A stretch of DNA of 64,000 nucleotides from Candidatus Mycobacterium wuenschmannii (GCF_030252325.1 NZ_CP126981.1:372001-436000); one strand, 5' to 3'; counted from the stretch's first letter, positions 27,474-37,633 are shown. Program-made: numbers and translations. Notes: a model not told the origin generated them from the letters alone.

Positions 27474-28979
27474 ATGAACGGCTCGGTGTCAGGTACGCAG
27501 CCCAGGACGACCCCGAAGGTCGACGCCGTGCTGGTGGGGACCGGCATCATGAGCGCCACCCTGTCGGCCATGCTGCGCCGGCTCGAGCCGACCTGGTCGA
27601 TCGCGATCGTCGAACGCCTGGACGCCGCCGCCGCCGAAAGCAGCGACCCGTGGAACAACGCCGGCACCGGGCACGCGGGACTGTGCGAGCTCTTCTACAC
27701 ACCGCAACTGACCGATGGCTCGATCGACATCGCCAAGGCGGTGCGGGTCAGCGAGCAGTTTCAGGTCACCCGTCAGTTCTGGGCCTACGCCGCCGAGAAC
27801 GGCATGCTGACCGATGTCCGCGGCTTCCTGAATTCCGTGCCGCACGTCAGCTTTGTACAGGGCGACGAGCGCGTCGATTACCTGCGCCGGCGCCGTCAGG
27901 CACTGGCCGGCAACCCGCTGTTCGCGCGCAACGAATTGGTCGAGGGGGCAGACGAATTCGCCCGGCGCCTGCCGCTCATGGCCGCCAGACGCGACCTGTC
28001 CGAACCTGTCGCGCTGAACTGGGCGACGGAGGGCACCGACGTCGACTTCGGTTCGCTGGCACGGCAACTCATCGGCTACGGGACGCGCAACGGCACCACC
28101 ACTATGTTCGGCCGCGAGGTGCGCGACCTGACCCGACAGCGCGACGGCAGCTGGCGCTTGAGCATCCGTAACCGCCGCACCGCCGAACATCACACGCTGG
28201 ACGCCGGATTCGTCTTCGTCGGGGCCGGGGGAGGCGTGCTGCCCCTGCTGCAGAAGTCAGGCATCAAGGAAGCCAAGGGCTTTGGCGGCTTCCCGGTGGG
28301 CGGACTGTTCCTGCGCAGTGGCGACCCGGCGCTCGCCCGCGGTCATCACGCCAAGGTCTACGGGCTGCCGGCCCCGGGCGCCCCGGGCATGACGGCGGCG
28401 CACCTGGACACCCGGATCGTCAACGGCAGGCCGTGGCTGATGTTCGGGCCCTTCGCCGGCTGGTCGCCGAAGTTCCTCAAGCACGGGCATGCCAGCGACC
28501 TGCCGCGCTCGGTCACCCTCGACAATGTGGCGACGGTGGCGGGGGCGGGGCTCGGCAACCGCGAACTGGTCCGCTATCTGATCGGGCAACTGCGTTTGAC
28601 CAAGCCGACCCGCGTCGAGGCGTTGCGCGAATTCGTGCCCAGCGCAGTCGATTCCGACTGGAGCCTGACGATCTCGGGGCAGCGGGTGCAGGTGATGCGG
28701 CGTGCCGGCCGCCGCGGCGGCCGCCTCGAATTCGACACCACGGTGCTGGCCGCGGCCGACGGCAGCATCGCCGGCCTGCTCGGCGCGTCACCGGGAGCGT
28801 CGACGGCGGTGACGGCGATGCTCGACGTGTTGCAGCGCTGCTTCCCAGACCGGTATCCCGCGTGGCTGCCGACGCTGAAGGAGATGGTGCCGTCGCTGGG
28901 CACCACGCTGGCAGGCGAGCCGGCCCTCTACGAGGAGCTGCGCTCCTGGACCGCCAAGGCTTTGGAGCTGGAGTTGTGA
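27474..28979 (+). CDS. mqo: Malate:quinone oxidoreductase
   Basis: FAD-dependent, peripheral membrane enzyme oxidising malate to oxaloacetate and passing electrons to menaquinone. 501 aa. The FAD motif [17 protein letters not shown] is near residue 20, then [65 protein letters not shown] and the C-terminal [13 protein letters not shown]; all are family landmarks. The ATG at 27474 follows GATAAGG. M. tuberculosis Mqo is 493 aa, so the N-terminus here is a few residues longer. Confidence 0.95.
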   Translation: MNGSVSGTQPRTTPKVDAVLVGTGIMSATLSAMLRRLEPTWSIAIVERLDAAAAESSDPWNNAGTGHAGLCELFYTPQLTDGSIDIAKAVRVSEQFQVTRQFWAYAAENGMLTDVRGFLNSVPHVSFVQGDERVDYLRRRRQALAGNPLFARNELVEGADEFARRLPLMAARRDLSEPVALNWATEGTDVDFGSLARQLIGYGTRNGTTTMFGREVRDLTRQRDGSWRLSIRNRRTAEHHTLDAGFVFVGAGGGVLPLLQKSGIKEAKGFGGFPVGGLFLRSGDPALARGHHAKVYGLPAPGAPGMTAAHLDTRIVNGRPWLMFGPFAGWSPKFLKHGHASDLPRSVTLDNVATVAGAGLGNRELVRYLIGQLRLTKPTRVEALREFVPSAVDSDWSLTISGQRVQVMRRAGRRGGRLEFDTTVLAAADGSIAGLLGASPGASTAVTAMLDVLQRCFPDRYPAWLPTLKEMVPSLGTTLAGEPALYEELRSWTAKALELEL

Positions 28980-29037
28980 GCGCGGTCTCGCTCGTCGCTC
29001 CTGTATATCTAGCGGTCATGGAAGCAGGTGTGCGCGG

Positions 29038-30249
29038 ATGACGGCACCGGAGAACGCGTATCTGGTCGGGTTGCGTTTGACCGGCAGGAAGGTCGTGCTG
29101 GTCGGCGGCGGCAGCGTCGCGCAGCGTCGGCTTCCGCTGCTGGTGGCCAGCGGCGCCGACATCCACGTCATCACCCGCAGCGCGACCCGCTCGGTCGAGG
29201 CGATGGACGGAATCACGTTGTCGCTGCGCGACTATCGCGACGGCGACCTCGACGGCGCCTGGTATGCGATCGCGGCCACCGACGATCCGGATGTCAACGC
29301 GGCGATCGTCGCCGAGGCCGAGCGCAACCGCATCTTCTGCGTGCGCGCGGACATCGCGATCGAGGGCAGCGCGGTGACGCCTGCCTCCTTCGAATACGCG
29401 GGGCTGTCGGTCGGCGTGCTGGCCGGCGGCGAGCACCGGCGTTCGGCCGGCATCCGCTCCGCAATCCGGGAGGCGTTGCAGCAGGGTGTGATCTCGCCGG
29501 AGAGCTTCGAGAGCGACGACGTGGTCCGCGGCGGCGTCGCCCTGATCGGCGGCGGTCCCGGCGACCCGGAATTGATCACCGTGCGGGGCCGGCGCCTGCT
29601 CGCCCAGGCGGACGTCGTCGTCGCCGACCGGCTGGCGCCCCCGGAACTACTCGCCGAGTTGGCGCCCTCGGTCGAGGTGATCGACGCCGCCAAGATCCCT
29701 TACGGCCGCGCGATGGCCCAGGACGCCATCAACGCGGTCATGATCGAGCGCGCCCGCGCCGGTCACTTCGTGGTGCGACTCAAGGGCGGCGACCCGTTCG
29801 TCTTCGCCCGTGGCTACGAGGAAGTGCTGGCGTGCGTCGACGCTGGGATTCCGGTGACCGTTGTGCCAGGTGTGACAAGCGCCATTGCGGTGCCGGCATC
29901 GGCGGGTGTGCCGGTCACGCATCGGGCCATCAATCACGAGTTCGTGGTGGTCAGCGGCCACCTCGCGCCCGACCATCCCGAATCGTTAGTGAATTGGGAT
30001 GCGCTCGCAGCCATGACCGGAACCATCGTTTTGCTGATGGCGGTCGAACGCATCGAGCTGTTCGCCGAAGTGCTGCTGAAAGGCGGCCGACCTGCGGATA
30101 CGCCGGTGGTGGTGGTTCAGCAGGGGACCACAGCGGCCGAGCACACCCTGCGGGCCACCCTGGCGGACGCGCCGGAGAAGATACGTTCCGAGGGCATCCG
30201 ACCTCCCGCGATCGTCGTAATCGGCTCGGTGGCGGCGTTCGGCATTTAA
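29038..30249 (+). CDS. cysG: Siroheme synthase: precorrin-2 dehydrogenase/ferrochelatase fused to uroporphyrinogen-III methyltransferase
   Basis: 403 aa. The N-terminal part (1-150) has the NAD-binding VVLVGGGSVAQRRLPLL of the Met8-like domain. The C-terminal part (about 165-400) is a tetrapyrrole methylase: GVALIGGGPGDPELITVRG, VRLKGGDPFVFARG, VVPGVTSAIAVPA and VVSGHL. It makes siroheme for sulfite/nitrite reductase, and precorrin-2 may also feed cobalamin synthesis (cobQ is also in the window). The domain order and length match Rv2847c. The ATG lies 58 bp after mqo. Confidence 0.94.
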   Translation: MTAPENAYLVGLRLTGRKVVLVGGGSVAQRRLPLLVASGADIHVITRSATRSVEAMDGITLSLRDYRDGDLDGAWYAIAATDDPDVNAAIVAEAERNRIFCVRADIAIEGSAVTPASFEYAGLSVGVLAGGEHRRSAGIRSAIREALQQGVISPESFESDDVVRGGVALIGGGPGDPELITVRGRRLLAQADVVVADRLAPPELLAELAPSVEVIDAAKIPYGRAMAQDAINAVMIERARAGHFVVRLKGGDPFVFARGYEEVLACVDAGIPVTVVPGVTSAIAVPASAGVPVTHRAINHEFVVVSGHLAPDHPESLVNWDALAAMTGTIVLLMAVERIELFAEVLLKGGRPADTPVVVVQQGTTAAEHTLRATLADAPEKIRSEGIRPPAIVVIGSVAAFGI

Positions 30250-30268
30250 AAGATCCTTAAGATTACTG

Positions 30269-30274
30269 TAGGGT
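30269..30274 (+). promoter_or_regulatory. -10 element (TAGGGT) of efpA, probable leaderless promoter
   Basis: It lies in a short AT-rich gap after cysG. TAGGGT ends 8 nt before the efpA ATG, with AAGTTCTT between and no ribosome site. Confidence 0.5.
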
Positions 30275-30282
30275 AAGTTCTT

Positions 30283-31884
30283 ATGACGGCTCTCAACGAT
30301 GCAGAGCGGGCTGTCCAAAGATGGACAACTGAACCCTCGAAGCGAGCAGTTCACATGCCCGATACGCACCCAGAAAAGACCGCCCCAGACCACGACGCCG
30401 CAGCTACGCCGACAAAGGCGACGCCGTGGATGCCGACGCGGCGGTTCTTCACCGCCGTGATCGCCATCGCCGGTATGCAGTTGATGGCGACCATGGACGG
30501 CACCATCGCGATCGTCGCCCTTCCCAAGATCCAGAACGAGCTGAGCCTGTCCGACGCCGGCCGTAGCTGGGTGATCACCGCCTATGTGCTGACCTTTGGT
30601 GGCCTGATGCTGCTGGGCGGTCGTCTCGGCGACACCATCGGCCGCAAGCGCACCTTCATCGTCGGCGTCACGCTGTTCACCATTGCCTCCGCGCTGTGCG
30701 GCATCGCCTGGGACGACGTCACCTTGGTGATCGCCCGGCTGCTGCAGGGTGTCGGCGCCGCCATTGCCTCCCCGACCGGTTTCGCACTGGTCGCGACCAC
30801 GTTCGCCAAGGGCCCGGCCCGTAACGCCGCCACTGCGGTGTTCGGCGCGATGACCGGCGTAGGTTCGGTCGGCGGCCTCGTCGTCGGCGGAGCGCTCACC
30901 GAGCTGTCCTGGCGCCTGGCATTTCTGGTCAACGTGCCGATCGGACTGGTGATGATCTACCTGGCCCGCACCGCGCTGCGCGAGACCAGCCGCGAGCGGA
31001 TGAAGCTCGACGCCGCAGGCGCCGTGCTGGCCACACTGGCGTGCACGGGTGCGGTGTTCGCCTTCTCGACCGGCCCCGAGGCCGGCTGGGTCTCGTTACC
31101 GACGCTCGGCTCGGCCGGCATTGCGCTGGTGGCGTTCATCGCATTCGCGTTCGTGGAACGTTCCGCCGAGAACCCCGTCGTGCCGTTCAAGCTGTTCTTC
31201 GACCGCAATCGGCTGGCCACCTTCGCTGCGATCTTCTTGGCCGGTGGGCTCTTGTTCACCGTCACGGTGCTGGTCGCGCTGTACGTGCAGGACATCATGG
31301 GTTACAGCGCCCTGCGCGCCGGCGTCGGCTTCATCCCGTTCGCCATCGCGATGGGTATCGGCCTGGGCGGCTCGTCGCAGCTGGTGTCGCGGTTCCAACC
31401 CCGGGTCATCGTCATCGCGGGCGGCGCACTGGTGGTCGGCGCGATGATCTACGGCTCGACCTTCAACGGCGCCATGCCCTACTTCCCGAACCTGATCGTT
31501 CCCGTCGTGATCGCCGGTATCGGCATCGGTATGGTCGTCGTGCCGGTGGCGCTCTCGGCCATCGCGGGCGTCGGCTTCGACCAGATCGGGCCTACCTCGG
31601 CGATCGCGCTGATGCTGCAAAACCTCGGTGGCCCAGTCGTTCTCGCGGTTATCCAGGCCGTCATCACGTCGCGCACCCTGTACCTCGGCGGCATCAACGG
31701 CCCGGTGAAGAACATGAATGCCGCGCAACTGCATGCTCTCGACCATGGCTACACCTACGGGTTGCTGTGGGTGGCCGGCGTGACCATCATCGTCGGCGGG
31801 GTGTCGCTGTTCATCGGCTACACCGCCGAGCAGGTGGCACACGCGCAGGAAGTCAAGGACGCGATCGACGCCGGCGAGCTCTAG
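30283..31884 (+). CDS. efpA: MFS multidrug efflux transporter EfpA
   Basis: 533 aa, 14 predicted membrane spans (QacA/DHA2 type). The N-terminal MTALNDAERAV matches M. tuberculosis EfpA from the first residue, which fixes the start. Visible motifs are the span-1 MDGTIAIVALPKIQ, motif A GGRLGDTIGRKRTF after span 2, and the span-5 antiporter motif region GAMTGVGSVGGLVVGGAL. The span-1 Asp is conserved (MDG; MDS in M. tuberculosis). EfpA exports drugs and has been linked to lipid transport. The message is probably leaderless and ends at a large hairpin. Confidence 0.95.
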   Translation: MTALNDAERAVQRWTTEPSKRAVHMPDTHPEKTAPDHDAAATPTKATPWMPTRRFFTAVIAIAGMQLMATMDGTIAIVALPKIQNELSLSDAGRSWVITAYVLTFGGLMLLGGRLGDTIGRKRTFIVGVTLFTIASALCGIAWDDVTLVIARLLQGVGAAIASPTGFALVATTFAKGPARNAATAVFGAMTGVGSVGGLVVGGALTELSWRLAFLVNVPIGLVMIYLARTALRETSRERMKLDAAGAVLATLACTGAVFAFSTGPEAGWVSLPTLGSAGIALVAFIAFAFVERSAENPVVPFKLFFDRNRLATFAAIFLAGGLLFTVTVLVALYVQDIMGYSALRAGVGFIPFAIAMGIGLGGSSQLVSRFQPRVIVIAGGALVVGAMIYGSTFNGAMPYFPNLIVPVVIAGIGIGMVVVPVALSAIAGVGFDQIGPTSAIALMLQNLGGPVVLAVIQAVITSRTLYLGGINGPVKNMNAAQLHALDHGYTYGLLWVAGVTIIVGGVSLFIGYTAEQVAHAQEVKDAIDAGEL

Positions 31885-31898
31885 CTCGCGCTTCATTT

Positions 31899-31959
31899 CG
31901 CGAAACTGAAGCCAGGGTCGTGATCCGCTGACGATCACCACCGTGGCTTCTGTTTCGCG
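31899..31959. terminator. Large hairpin between efpA and proS
   Basis: Left arm 31899-31925 and right arm 31933-31959 are 27 nt each and match at 24 positions, with a 7-nt loop. The arms start and end with CGCGAAAC / GTTTCGCG. It begins 14 nt after the efpA stop and ends 33 nt before proS. A terminator is likely; there is no T-run. Confidence 0.75.
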
Positions 31960-31978
31960 GTCACCTCTCCACTGCAGT

Positions 31979-31984
31979 TAGGCT
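31979..31984 (+). promoter_or_regulatory. -10 element (TAGGCT) of proS, probable leaderless promoter
   Basis: It ends 8 nt before the GTG at 31993 with no ribosome site, directly after the efpA-proS hairpin. Confidence 0.45.
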
Positions 31985-31992
31985 TGCGCGCT

Positions 31993-33741
31993 GTGATCAC
32001 CCGGATGTCCGAGCTGTTCCTGCGCACACTGCGCGACGACCCCGCCGAAGCCGAGGTCGCCAGCCACAAGCTGCTGATCCGTGCCGGCTACGTGCGACCG
32101 ATCGCGCCGGGGCTCTACAGCTGGCTGCCGTTGGGCCTGCGAGTGCTGCGCAACATCGAACGCGTGGTGCGCGAAGAGATGAACGCCATCGGCGGCCAGG
32201 AGATCCTGTTCCCGGCCCTGCTGCCGCGCGCGCCGTACGAGACCACCAACCGGTGGACGGAGTACGGCGACGGCGTGTTTCGGCTCAAGGACCGCCGCGG
32301 CAACGACTACATGCTCGGCCCGACGCACGAAGAACTGTTCGCGCTCACAGTCAAGGGGGAGTACAGCTCCTACAAGGACTTTCCGCTGACGCTGTATCAA
32401 ATCCAGACCAAATACCGCGACGAGGCGCGTCCGCGCGCCGGCATCTTGCGCGGCCGCGAGTTCGTCATGAAGGACTCCTACTCGTTCGACATCGACGACA
32501 GCGGCCTCAAGAGCGCCTACCACGCCCACCGCGAGGCCTATCAGCGCATCTTCGCCCGGCTGAGCGTCGACTACGTCATCGTCTCCGCGGTCTCCGGCGC
32601 CATGGGCGGCTCGGCCTCCGAGGAGTTTCTGGCCGAAAGTCCCATCGGCGAGGACACTTTCGTGCGCTGCCCGGAATCCGGCTACGCCGCCAACGTCGAG
32701 GCCGTCGTCACCGCTCGTCCCGAAAGCCTGCCGACCGACGGGCTGCCGGACGCCGTGGTGCATGAGACCGGAAACACCCCCACCATCGCGACGCTGGTCG
32801 AGTGGGCCAACGGCGCCGATCTGGGTCGCACCGTCACCGCTGCCGACACGCTGAAGAATGTATTGCTGAAAGTTCGTGAGCCGGGCGGAGATTGGGAGCT
32901 GCTGGGCATCGGGGTGCCCGGCGACCGCGAGGTCGACGACAAGCGCCTCGGTGCCGCCCTCGACCCAATCGAGTACGCGCTTCTCGACGACGCCGACTTC
33001 GCCAAGTACCCGTTCCTGGTCAAGGGCTATATCGGCCCGAAAGCACTGCTGGACAACGGGGTTCGCTACCTGGTCGATCCACGCATCGTCGACGGCACCA
33101 GCTGGATCACCGGCGCCGACGACAAGGGCAAGCACGTCGTCGGCCTGGTCGCTGGCCGCGACTTCGTCGCCGACGGGACCATCGAGGCCGCCGAGGTACG
33201 CGACGGCGATCCGTCGCCGGACGGCCGCGGCGCGCTGGTTTCCGCGCGCGGCATCGAGATCGGCCACATCTTCCAGCTCGGGCGCAAATACACCGACGCG
33301 TTCACCGTCGACGTGCTCGGCGAGGACGGCAAGCCGGTCCGGTTGACCATGGGCTCCTACGGCGTGGGCGTGTCGCGCCTGGTGGCCGTGATCGCCGAAC
33401 AGCAACACGACGAGCTCGGGTTGCGCTGGCCGGCCGAGGTGTCGCCGTTCGACGTGCACCTGGTGATCGCCAACAAGGACGCCGAGGCGCGAACGGGCGC
33501 AACCTCGTTGGCCGGCGATCTGGACCGACTCGGCCTCGAGGTCCTGTTCGACGACCGCACCGCCTCACCCGGAGTGAAATTCAAGGACGCCGAATTGCTC
33601 GGCGTGCCATGGATTGTCGTGGTGGGCCGCGGCTGGGCGGACGGAAAAGTGGAGCTGCGCAACCGTTTCAGCGGCGAGACGCGCGAGCTGACCGCGGGTG
33701 CCGGGCTGGCCACCGATATCGTCGCTGCCGTCACCGGCTAG
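31993..33741 (+). CDS. proS: Prolyl-tRNA synthetase, bacterial type
   Basis: Charges tRNA-Pro. 582 aa, which equals the M. tuberculosis length when the GTG at 31993 ([17 protein letters not shown]) is used. Class II motifs are seen: motif 2 [27 protein letters not shown] and motif 3 [12 protein letters not shown]. Between them is the inserted editing (YbaK-like) domain, about 225-390, marking the bacterial type. The C-terminal anticodon-binding domain starts at [16 protein letters not shown] at 31984 is in frame but overlaps the -10 hexamer. Confidence 0.96.
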   Translation: MITRMSELFLRTLRDDPAEAEVASHKLLIRAGYVRPIAPGLYSWLPLGLRVLRNIERVVREEMNAIGGQEILFPALLPRAPYETTNRWTEYGDGVFRLKDRRGNDYMLGPTHEELFALTVKGEYSSYKDFPLTLYQIQTKYRDEARPRAGILRGREFVMKDSYSFDIDDSGLKSAYHAHREAYQRIFARLSVDYVIVSAVSGAMGGSASEEFLAESPIGEDTFVRCPESGYAANVEAVVTARPESLPTDGLPDAVVHETGNTPTIATLVEWANGADLGRTVTAADTLKNVLLKVREPGGDWELLGIGVPGDREVDDKRLGAALDPIEYALLDDADFAKYPFLVKGYIGPKALLDNGVRYLVDPRIVDGTSWITGADDKGKHVVGLVAGRDFVADGTIEAAEVRDGDPSPDGRGALVSARGIEIGHIFQLGRKYTDAFTVDVLGEDGKPVRLTMGSYGVGVSRLVAVIAEQQHDELGLRWPAEVSPFDVHLVIANKDAEARTGATSLAGDLDRLGLEVLFDDRTASPGVKFKDAELLGVPWIVVVGRGWADGKVELRNRFSGETRELTAGAGLATDIVAAVTG

Positions 33742-34173
33742 CTAGTCGGCCCCGGGGAAGGCGGTGGTGATCGGCCAGTCGCCGAGTTGCTGCTTCCAGC
33801 GGGCGGCCAGTACCGCGCTCTGGGTCAGTGCCTTGACGCCGAACGTCCGGTCGTCGCCGCTCTCGGCCTGCTCGAGGAAAGCGCGCCAGGCGGTTTCGGT
33901 GTCCGTCTCCATCCGGGCGGCCAGCCGCGCCGCGTCGGTGGGGGTGTCGACCGGCATCGGCAGTTGATAGCCGGGCGCGGCCAGTGGCGGCGAGACCTTG
34001 CGTCCCGTCAGCATCGTGATGGCCTGGTCGCGACGCTCGCGGTGCTGGTTGAGCGCCGCGGACACGAGGACGTTCACGTCGGGCGCGCAGCGGGCCGAGA
34101 CGATGCCGTATCCGTAGATGACGGCGTGCTCGTTGGCCAGCGCGGCGCTGAGCGCGGTGTCGGCGGCGGTCAC
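33742..34173 (-). CDS. DUF4439 ferritin-like protein (Rv2844-like)
   Basis: 143 aa, all-helical. The pattern ALSAALANEHAVIYGYGIVSAR is that of the DUF4439 family, with the Glu-His of a ferritin-like first helix, then LNQHRERRDQAI and METDTETAWRAFLEQAE. Whether it binds metal is unknown. The GTG overlaps the stop of the upstream lipoprotein (GTGA), so the pair is coupled. It is convergent with proS, the stops being adjacent. Confidence 0.8.
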   Translation of the reverse strand: MTAADTALSAALANEHAVIYGYGIVSARCAPDVNVLVSAALNQHRERRDQAITMLTGRKVSPPLAAPGYQLPMPVDTPTDAARLAARMETDTETAWRAFLEQAESGDDRTFGVKALTQSAVLAARWKQQLGDWPITTAFPGAD

Positions 34174-34682
34174 GAAGCGGCCGCTCCGAACGTCAGCGCG
34201 ACGGTGTGGGACGCGGCGCACGACGCTGCAATCGATCCGAGCAATCCCGCGCGATACCCCGACGACGTGCTCGCCAGCCCGGCCGCGCTGTCGGCCGAAG
34301 CCTTCAGCGACGTGACGACGGCGGCCAGCGGGGGCGGGGGAGCCGAGGTGGCCGACGCGCTGGTCGTCGGACTCGACGTTGCCGGCGAGGTGGATGTCGG
34401 GGCGAGACGATTGATCTCGGTCGTCAGCGCCTGTGCGTGCCGGGAGCGTTCGGTCGCGACCTGGGTGAGTGCCCGCGCGACATCCGGTGGCGCGCCCACA
34501 GCGGCCGCGGTGGCGAGTTCGCTGTCCTGACGGGCCAGGGTCAGCTGCTCCTCGAGCTCGTCGACGGCCGGTGGTGCGGGCGGTGTGCTGCATCCGGACG
34601 CCGCGACAGTGAGCGCGGCGAGCGCCACGCCGCCGGTCAACATTCGTCGTCGGGTGACGACCGATAGCTCGGTGCTCGGCAT
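34170..34682 (-). CDS. Putative Tat-type lipoprotein (Rv2843-like)
   Basis: 170 aa. The N-terminus carries TRRRMLTGGVALAALTVAASGC, a twin-arginine motif followed by a hydrophobic stretch and a lipobox ending in Cys, so it is probably an exported lipoprotein. The body has a helix rich in Ala/Glu (about 35-90), then a Ser/Thr/Pro-rich linker (about 95-120) and a final helical part. The ATG at 34682 (MPSTELSV) is chosen because it leads straight into the signal. Coupled to the DUF4439 gene. Divergent from rimP. Function unknown. Confidence 0.75.
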   Translation of the reverse strand: MPSTELSVVTRRRMLTGGVALAALTVAASGCSTPPAPPAVDELEEQLTLARQDSELATAAAVGAPPDVARALTQVATERSRHAQALTTEINRLAPTSTSPATSSPTTSASATSAPPPPLAAVVTSLKASADSAAGLASTSSGYRAGLLGSIAASCAASHTVALTFGAAAS

Positions 34683-34766
34683 TGCCACATCCTGCCATTG
34701 CCGCGGCTGCGGACCGTAACGCCAGGTGACCTCGCCGCGATCACGTCTAACCACGGTTTCCTGGCG

Positions 34767-34772
34767 TATCGT
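34767..34772 (+). promoter_or_regulatory. Candidate -10 element (TATCGT) of the rimP-nusA operon
   Basis: It lies 55 nt before the rimP GTG, leaving a leader of about 48 nt. The leader holds a GGCTC-TGCC-GAGCC hairpin and a TGAGGAG ribosome site. Confidence 0.35.
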
Positions 34773-34827
34773 TGATGGCTGGCTCTGCCGAGCCGCTGAC
34801 CGGACAACTCAAGATGAGGAGCTCGCC

Positions 34828-35361
34828 GTGGCCACCGGGCTACCGTCACAGACGCAGGTGATCGAGCTGCTCGATGGCGAGTTCGCGCGCGCCGGTTACG
34901 AAATCGAAGACGTGGTCATCGACGCGCGGTCGCGGCCGCCGCGGATTACGGTGATCGCCGGCGGTGACACGGCTCTCGACCTGGACATGGTCGCCCGGCT
35001 TTCTCGCTCGGCCTCTGACCTGCTGGACGCCGAGCGCGACATCGGCGGCAGCTACGTCCTGGAAGTCACCTCGCCGGGCGTCGACCGTCCGTTGACCACC
35101 GAGAAGCAATTTCGCCGCGCGCACGGCCGCAAGATCGATCTGACGCTCACCGACGGAACGCAGCTCACCGGCAGGGTGGGCGACACCGGTGACGGCGCGG
35201 TGAACGTCGTCGTGCGCGACGGTCGCGACTGGGCGGTGCGGTTGCTCCCGCTCGGTGATATCACCAAAGCTGTTGTTCAGGTTGAGTTTTCGCCGCCGCC
35301 TCAACGAGAACTGGAACTGGCAGGAATTGATCGAAGCGCGGAGACGGAGGGCACTACGTGA
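34828..35361 (+). CDS. rimP: Ribosome maturation factor
   Basis: Assists maturation of the 30S subunit. 177 aa. The N-terminal alpha/beta domain has [25 protein letters not shown] and [29 protein letters not shown] is the family signature; the C-terminal SH3-like domain follows (about 95-165). The GTG has TGAGGAG upstream. It overlaps nusA by 4 bp (GTGA), the classic rimP-nusA-infB arrangement. Confidence 0.95.
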   Translation: MATGLPSQTQVIELLDGEFARAGYEIEDVVIDARSRPPRITVIAGGDTALDLDMVARLSRSASDLLDAERDIGGSYVLEVTSPGVDRPLTTEKQFRRAHGRKIDLTLTDGTQLTGRVGDTGDGAVNVVVRDGRDWAVRLLPLGDITKAVVQVEFSPPPQRELELAGIDRSAETEGTT

Positions 35362-36392
35362 ATATCGACATGGCCGCTCTGCACGCCATAGTGGTGGAAC
35401 GCGGCATCTCCTTCGACGATCTGCTCGAGGACGTCAAGGCGGCGGTGCTGAGTGCCTACCGGCACACCGAGGGTCATCAGCCGGACGCCCACATCGACAT
35501 CGACCGCAAATCCGGCGGCGTCCGGGTGCTCGCTCGGGAACTCGATGAGGACGGCAACGTGCTCAGCGAATGGGAAGACACCCCTGAGGGATTCGGCCGC
35601 ATCGCCGCGACCACCGCGCGACAGGTGATGTTGCAGCGGTTGCGTGACGCCGAGAACGAGCGCACCTACGGCGAGTTCTCCACCCACGAGGGCGAGATCG
35701 TCGCCGGCGTCATCCAGCGCGACAGCCGGGCCAACTCACGAGGCCTGATCGTCGTGCGGATGGGCAGCGAAACCAAGGGCTCCGAGGGAGTGATCCCGGC
35801 GGCCGAGCAGGTGCCCGGTGAGGTCTACGAGCACGGCGACCGAGTGCGCTGCTACGTCGTCGGCGTCAGCCGCGGGGCCCGCGAACCGGTGATCACGCTG
35901 TCGCGCACCCATCCCAATCTGGTCCGCAAGCTGTTCTCCCTCGAAGTGCCCGAGATCGCGGACGGATCCGTCGAGATCGTCGCCGTCGCACGGGAAGCCG
36001 GCCACCGATCGAAGATCGCGGTCGCATCGCGGGTGCCGGGGCTCAACGCTAAGGGCGCCTGCATCGGCCCGATGGGGCAGCGGGTGCGCAACGTGATGAG
36101 CGAGTTGTCCGGGGAGAAGATCGACATCATCGACTTCGACGACGACCCGGCACGGTTCGTGGCCAACGCGCTGTCGCCGGCCAAGGTCGTGTCGGTCACG
36201 GTCATCGATCAGAACGCGAGGGCCGCCCGCGTCGTGGTGCCCGACTTCCAACTCTCCCTGGCGATCGGTAAAGAGGGCCAGAACGCGCGACTGGCGGCGC
36301 GGCTCACCGGCTGGCGGATCGACATCCGCGGGGATTCGCCCGACCAGGACGAGGACCACTCGGAGGACGGTGCGGTGACCGAGTCGCCCTAG
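35358..36392 (+). CDS. nusA: Transcription termination/antitermination factor
   Basis: 344 aa, the short actinobacterial NusA without C-terminal acidic repeats. The N-terminal RNA-polymerase-binding domain is 1-120. The S1 domain follows ([23 protein letters not shown]). KH1 has [19 protein letters not shown] and the [22 protein letters not shown] segment, and KH2 contains [22 protein letters not shown]. It binds RNA polymerase and nascent RNA to control pausing and rRNA antitermination. The GTG is coupled to rimP. Confidence 0.96.
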   Translation: MNIDMAALHAIVVERGISFDDLLEDVKAAVLSAYRHTEGHQPDAHIDIDRKSGGVRVLARELDEDGNVLSEWEDTPEGFGRIAATTARQVMLQRLRDAENERTYGEFSTHEGEIVAGVIQRDSRANSRGLIVVRMGSETKGSEGVIPAAEQVPGEVYEHGDRVRCYVVGVSRGAREPVITLSRTHPNLVRKLFSLEVPEIADGSVEIVAVAREAGHRSKIAVASRVPGLNAKGACIGPMGQRVRNVMSELSGEKIDIIDFDDDPARFVANALSPAKVVSVTVIDQNARAARVVVPDFQLSLAIGKEGQNARLAARLTGWRIDIRGDSPDQDEDHSEDGAVTESP

Positions 36393-36498
36393 CGTCTTTA
36401 CTGACGCGACGCAAGTAGTTGATTTCTATTCCCAGACGATTCCCAGCGAACTATCATCTGTTCTCAAGTTTCGAGTGCCTAGAGAAGATGGGTTAGCG

Positions 36499-37191
36499 AT
36501 GAAACGTCTTGTTCTGCCGTACGTCGTAGGTGCAATGGCCGCGACCGCGATCGGGTTCAGCCCTCTTGCTCTGGCGGACGATTTCTTCCCGCCGGGAACG
36601 GACCAGATCGGGGACCGGACATACATCGCAGATGTCTTCAACGAGCCGTTCTACCGCTACGCCGAGTATTCGACCCCTTACGAGGTTTTGAGCGGCGACG
36701 AGTCGCTCGGCCAATTCACGAGCACTAGCACCTATTTCCTCTCGCCCTACCAGCCGTTCGGGATATGGACTCTTTTCCAGAGCGAGCTGATCTCGGACAG
36801 CTCGTATTCCGGTCTGGCGGACGGAGCGACGCACCAGGACTTGAGCTTCAGCACCCTCACATTGACCGGGCTGTTGACTCTGTTCTCGAGTGACTATTAC
36901 GACAATCCAGGGATCGGTACGTCCCTCGACATCTCGTTCTTCGGCGGACCCGACATCCCGATCTGGGACATCACCTATGACACGGCGGGCGGCGCCGCAA
37001 CCGATCCAGGCGGCCTCGGCGACCTGCTCGGCATGGACTTCAGCAGCCTCGGGGACTGGTTCGGGTCGAGTGTCGACGGTCTCGGCAACCTCTTCGACCC
37101 CAGCGGCTTGCTGGGCATCGACCCCGGCGCGTTCGCCGACTTCGTCGGTTTCGACCCGACCGGACTGACCGTCTTGGCCGGGCTGTTCTGA
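36499..37191 (+). CDS. Secreted protein of unknown function inserted in the nusA-infB operon
   Basis: 230 aa. A signal peptide, MKRLVLPYVVGAMAATAIGF through SPLALADD, has an ALA-type cleavage site near residue 27. The mature part is acidic, poor in Lys/Arg, and rich in Asp, Gly, Ser, Phe and Tyr (FFPPGTDQIGDRTYIADVFN and GLLTLFSSDYYDNPG). The tail from about 165 has repeated Gly-Leu/Asp-Phe-Gly stretches reminiscent of PE/PPE-associated or other mycobacterial surface proteins. There is no Cys in what I read and no enzyme motif. An upstream ATG at 36475 would spoil the signal peptide. ylxR usually follows nusA directly, so this is an insertion. Confidence 0.75.
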   Translation: MKRLVLPYVVGAMAATAIGFSPLALADDFFPPGTDQIGDRTYIADVFNEPFYRYAEYSTPYEVLSGDESLGQFTSTSTYFLSPYQPFGIWTLFQSELISDSSYSGLADGATHQDLSFSTLTLTGLLTLFSSDYYDNPGIGTSLDISFFGGPDIPIWDITYDTAGGAATDPGGLGDLLGMDFSSLGDWFGSSVDGLGNLFDPSGLLGIDPGAFADFVGFDPTGLTVLAGLF

Positions 37192-37241
37192 CCGCTCCGT
37201 CGTAACCACCGAGCGCGTTCGGACTCGCGCGCAGGTGAAGG

Positions 37242-37247
37242 TAAACT
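37242..37247 (+). promoter_or_regulatory. Candidate -10 element (TAAACT) upstream of ylxR
   Basis: It ends 5 nt before the GTG at 37253. It could restart transcription of ylxR-infB after the inserted secreted-protein gene. Confidence 0.35.
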
Positions 37248-37252
37248 GAGCC

Positions 37253-37633
37253 GTGATCCAGCGCGAGTCTTCAGCATCGGCGCACCGACGTACCGAAGGA
37301 CCGGTACGGACGTGCGTCGGTTGCCGAAAGCGAGAGTTGGCCGTCGAACTGCTCCGAGTGGTGGCTGTATCGGCCGGGAACGGCAAATATGTCGTGACCG
37401 TCGACCCAGCAGGTACTCTGCCGGGGCGGGGTGCGTGGTTGCATCCCGTTGCAGAGTGCGCCACAGAAGCAATCCGGCGGCGAGCCTTCGCTCGCGCGCT
37501 GCGCATCACCGGTGCACCGGAAACATCAGCGGTGATCGAACACCTGGAGTCTCAACGAGGCTCACGGTGCGATGGTCATCCCGCCAACAGAACAGGCAGC
37601 AAAGAACATGAGCACACCGTGAAGTCCCGATGA
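37253..37633 (+). CDS. YlxR-family nucleic-acid-binding protein (Rv2840c-like)
   Basis: 126 aa. The signature is VRTCVGCRKRELAVELLRVV (about 18-37), followed by PGRGAWLHPVAECATEAIRRRAFARAL. YlxR proteins sit between nusA and infB and are thought to bind RNA or DNA. The C-terminal 30 residues are polar and unconserved. The GTG start is followed at once by the conserved region after about 16 residues. Confidence 0.9.
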   Translation: MIQRESSASAHRRTEGPVRTCVGCRKRELAVELLRVVAVSAGNGKYVVTVDPAGTLPGRGAWLHPVAECATEAIRRRAFARALRITGAPETSAVIEHLESQRGSRCDGHPANRTGSKEHEHTVKSR

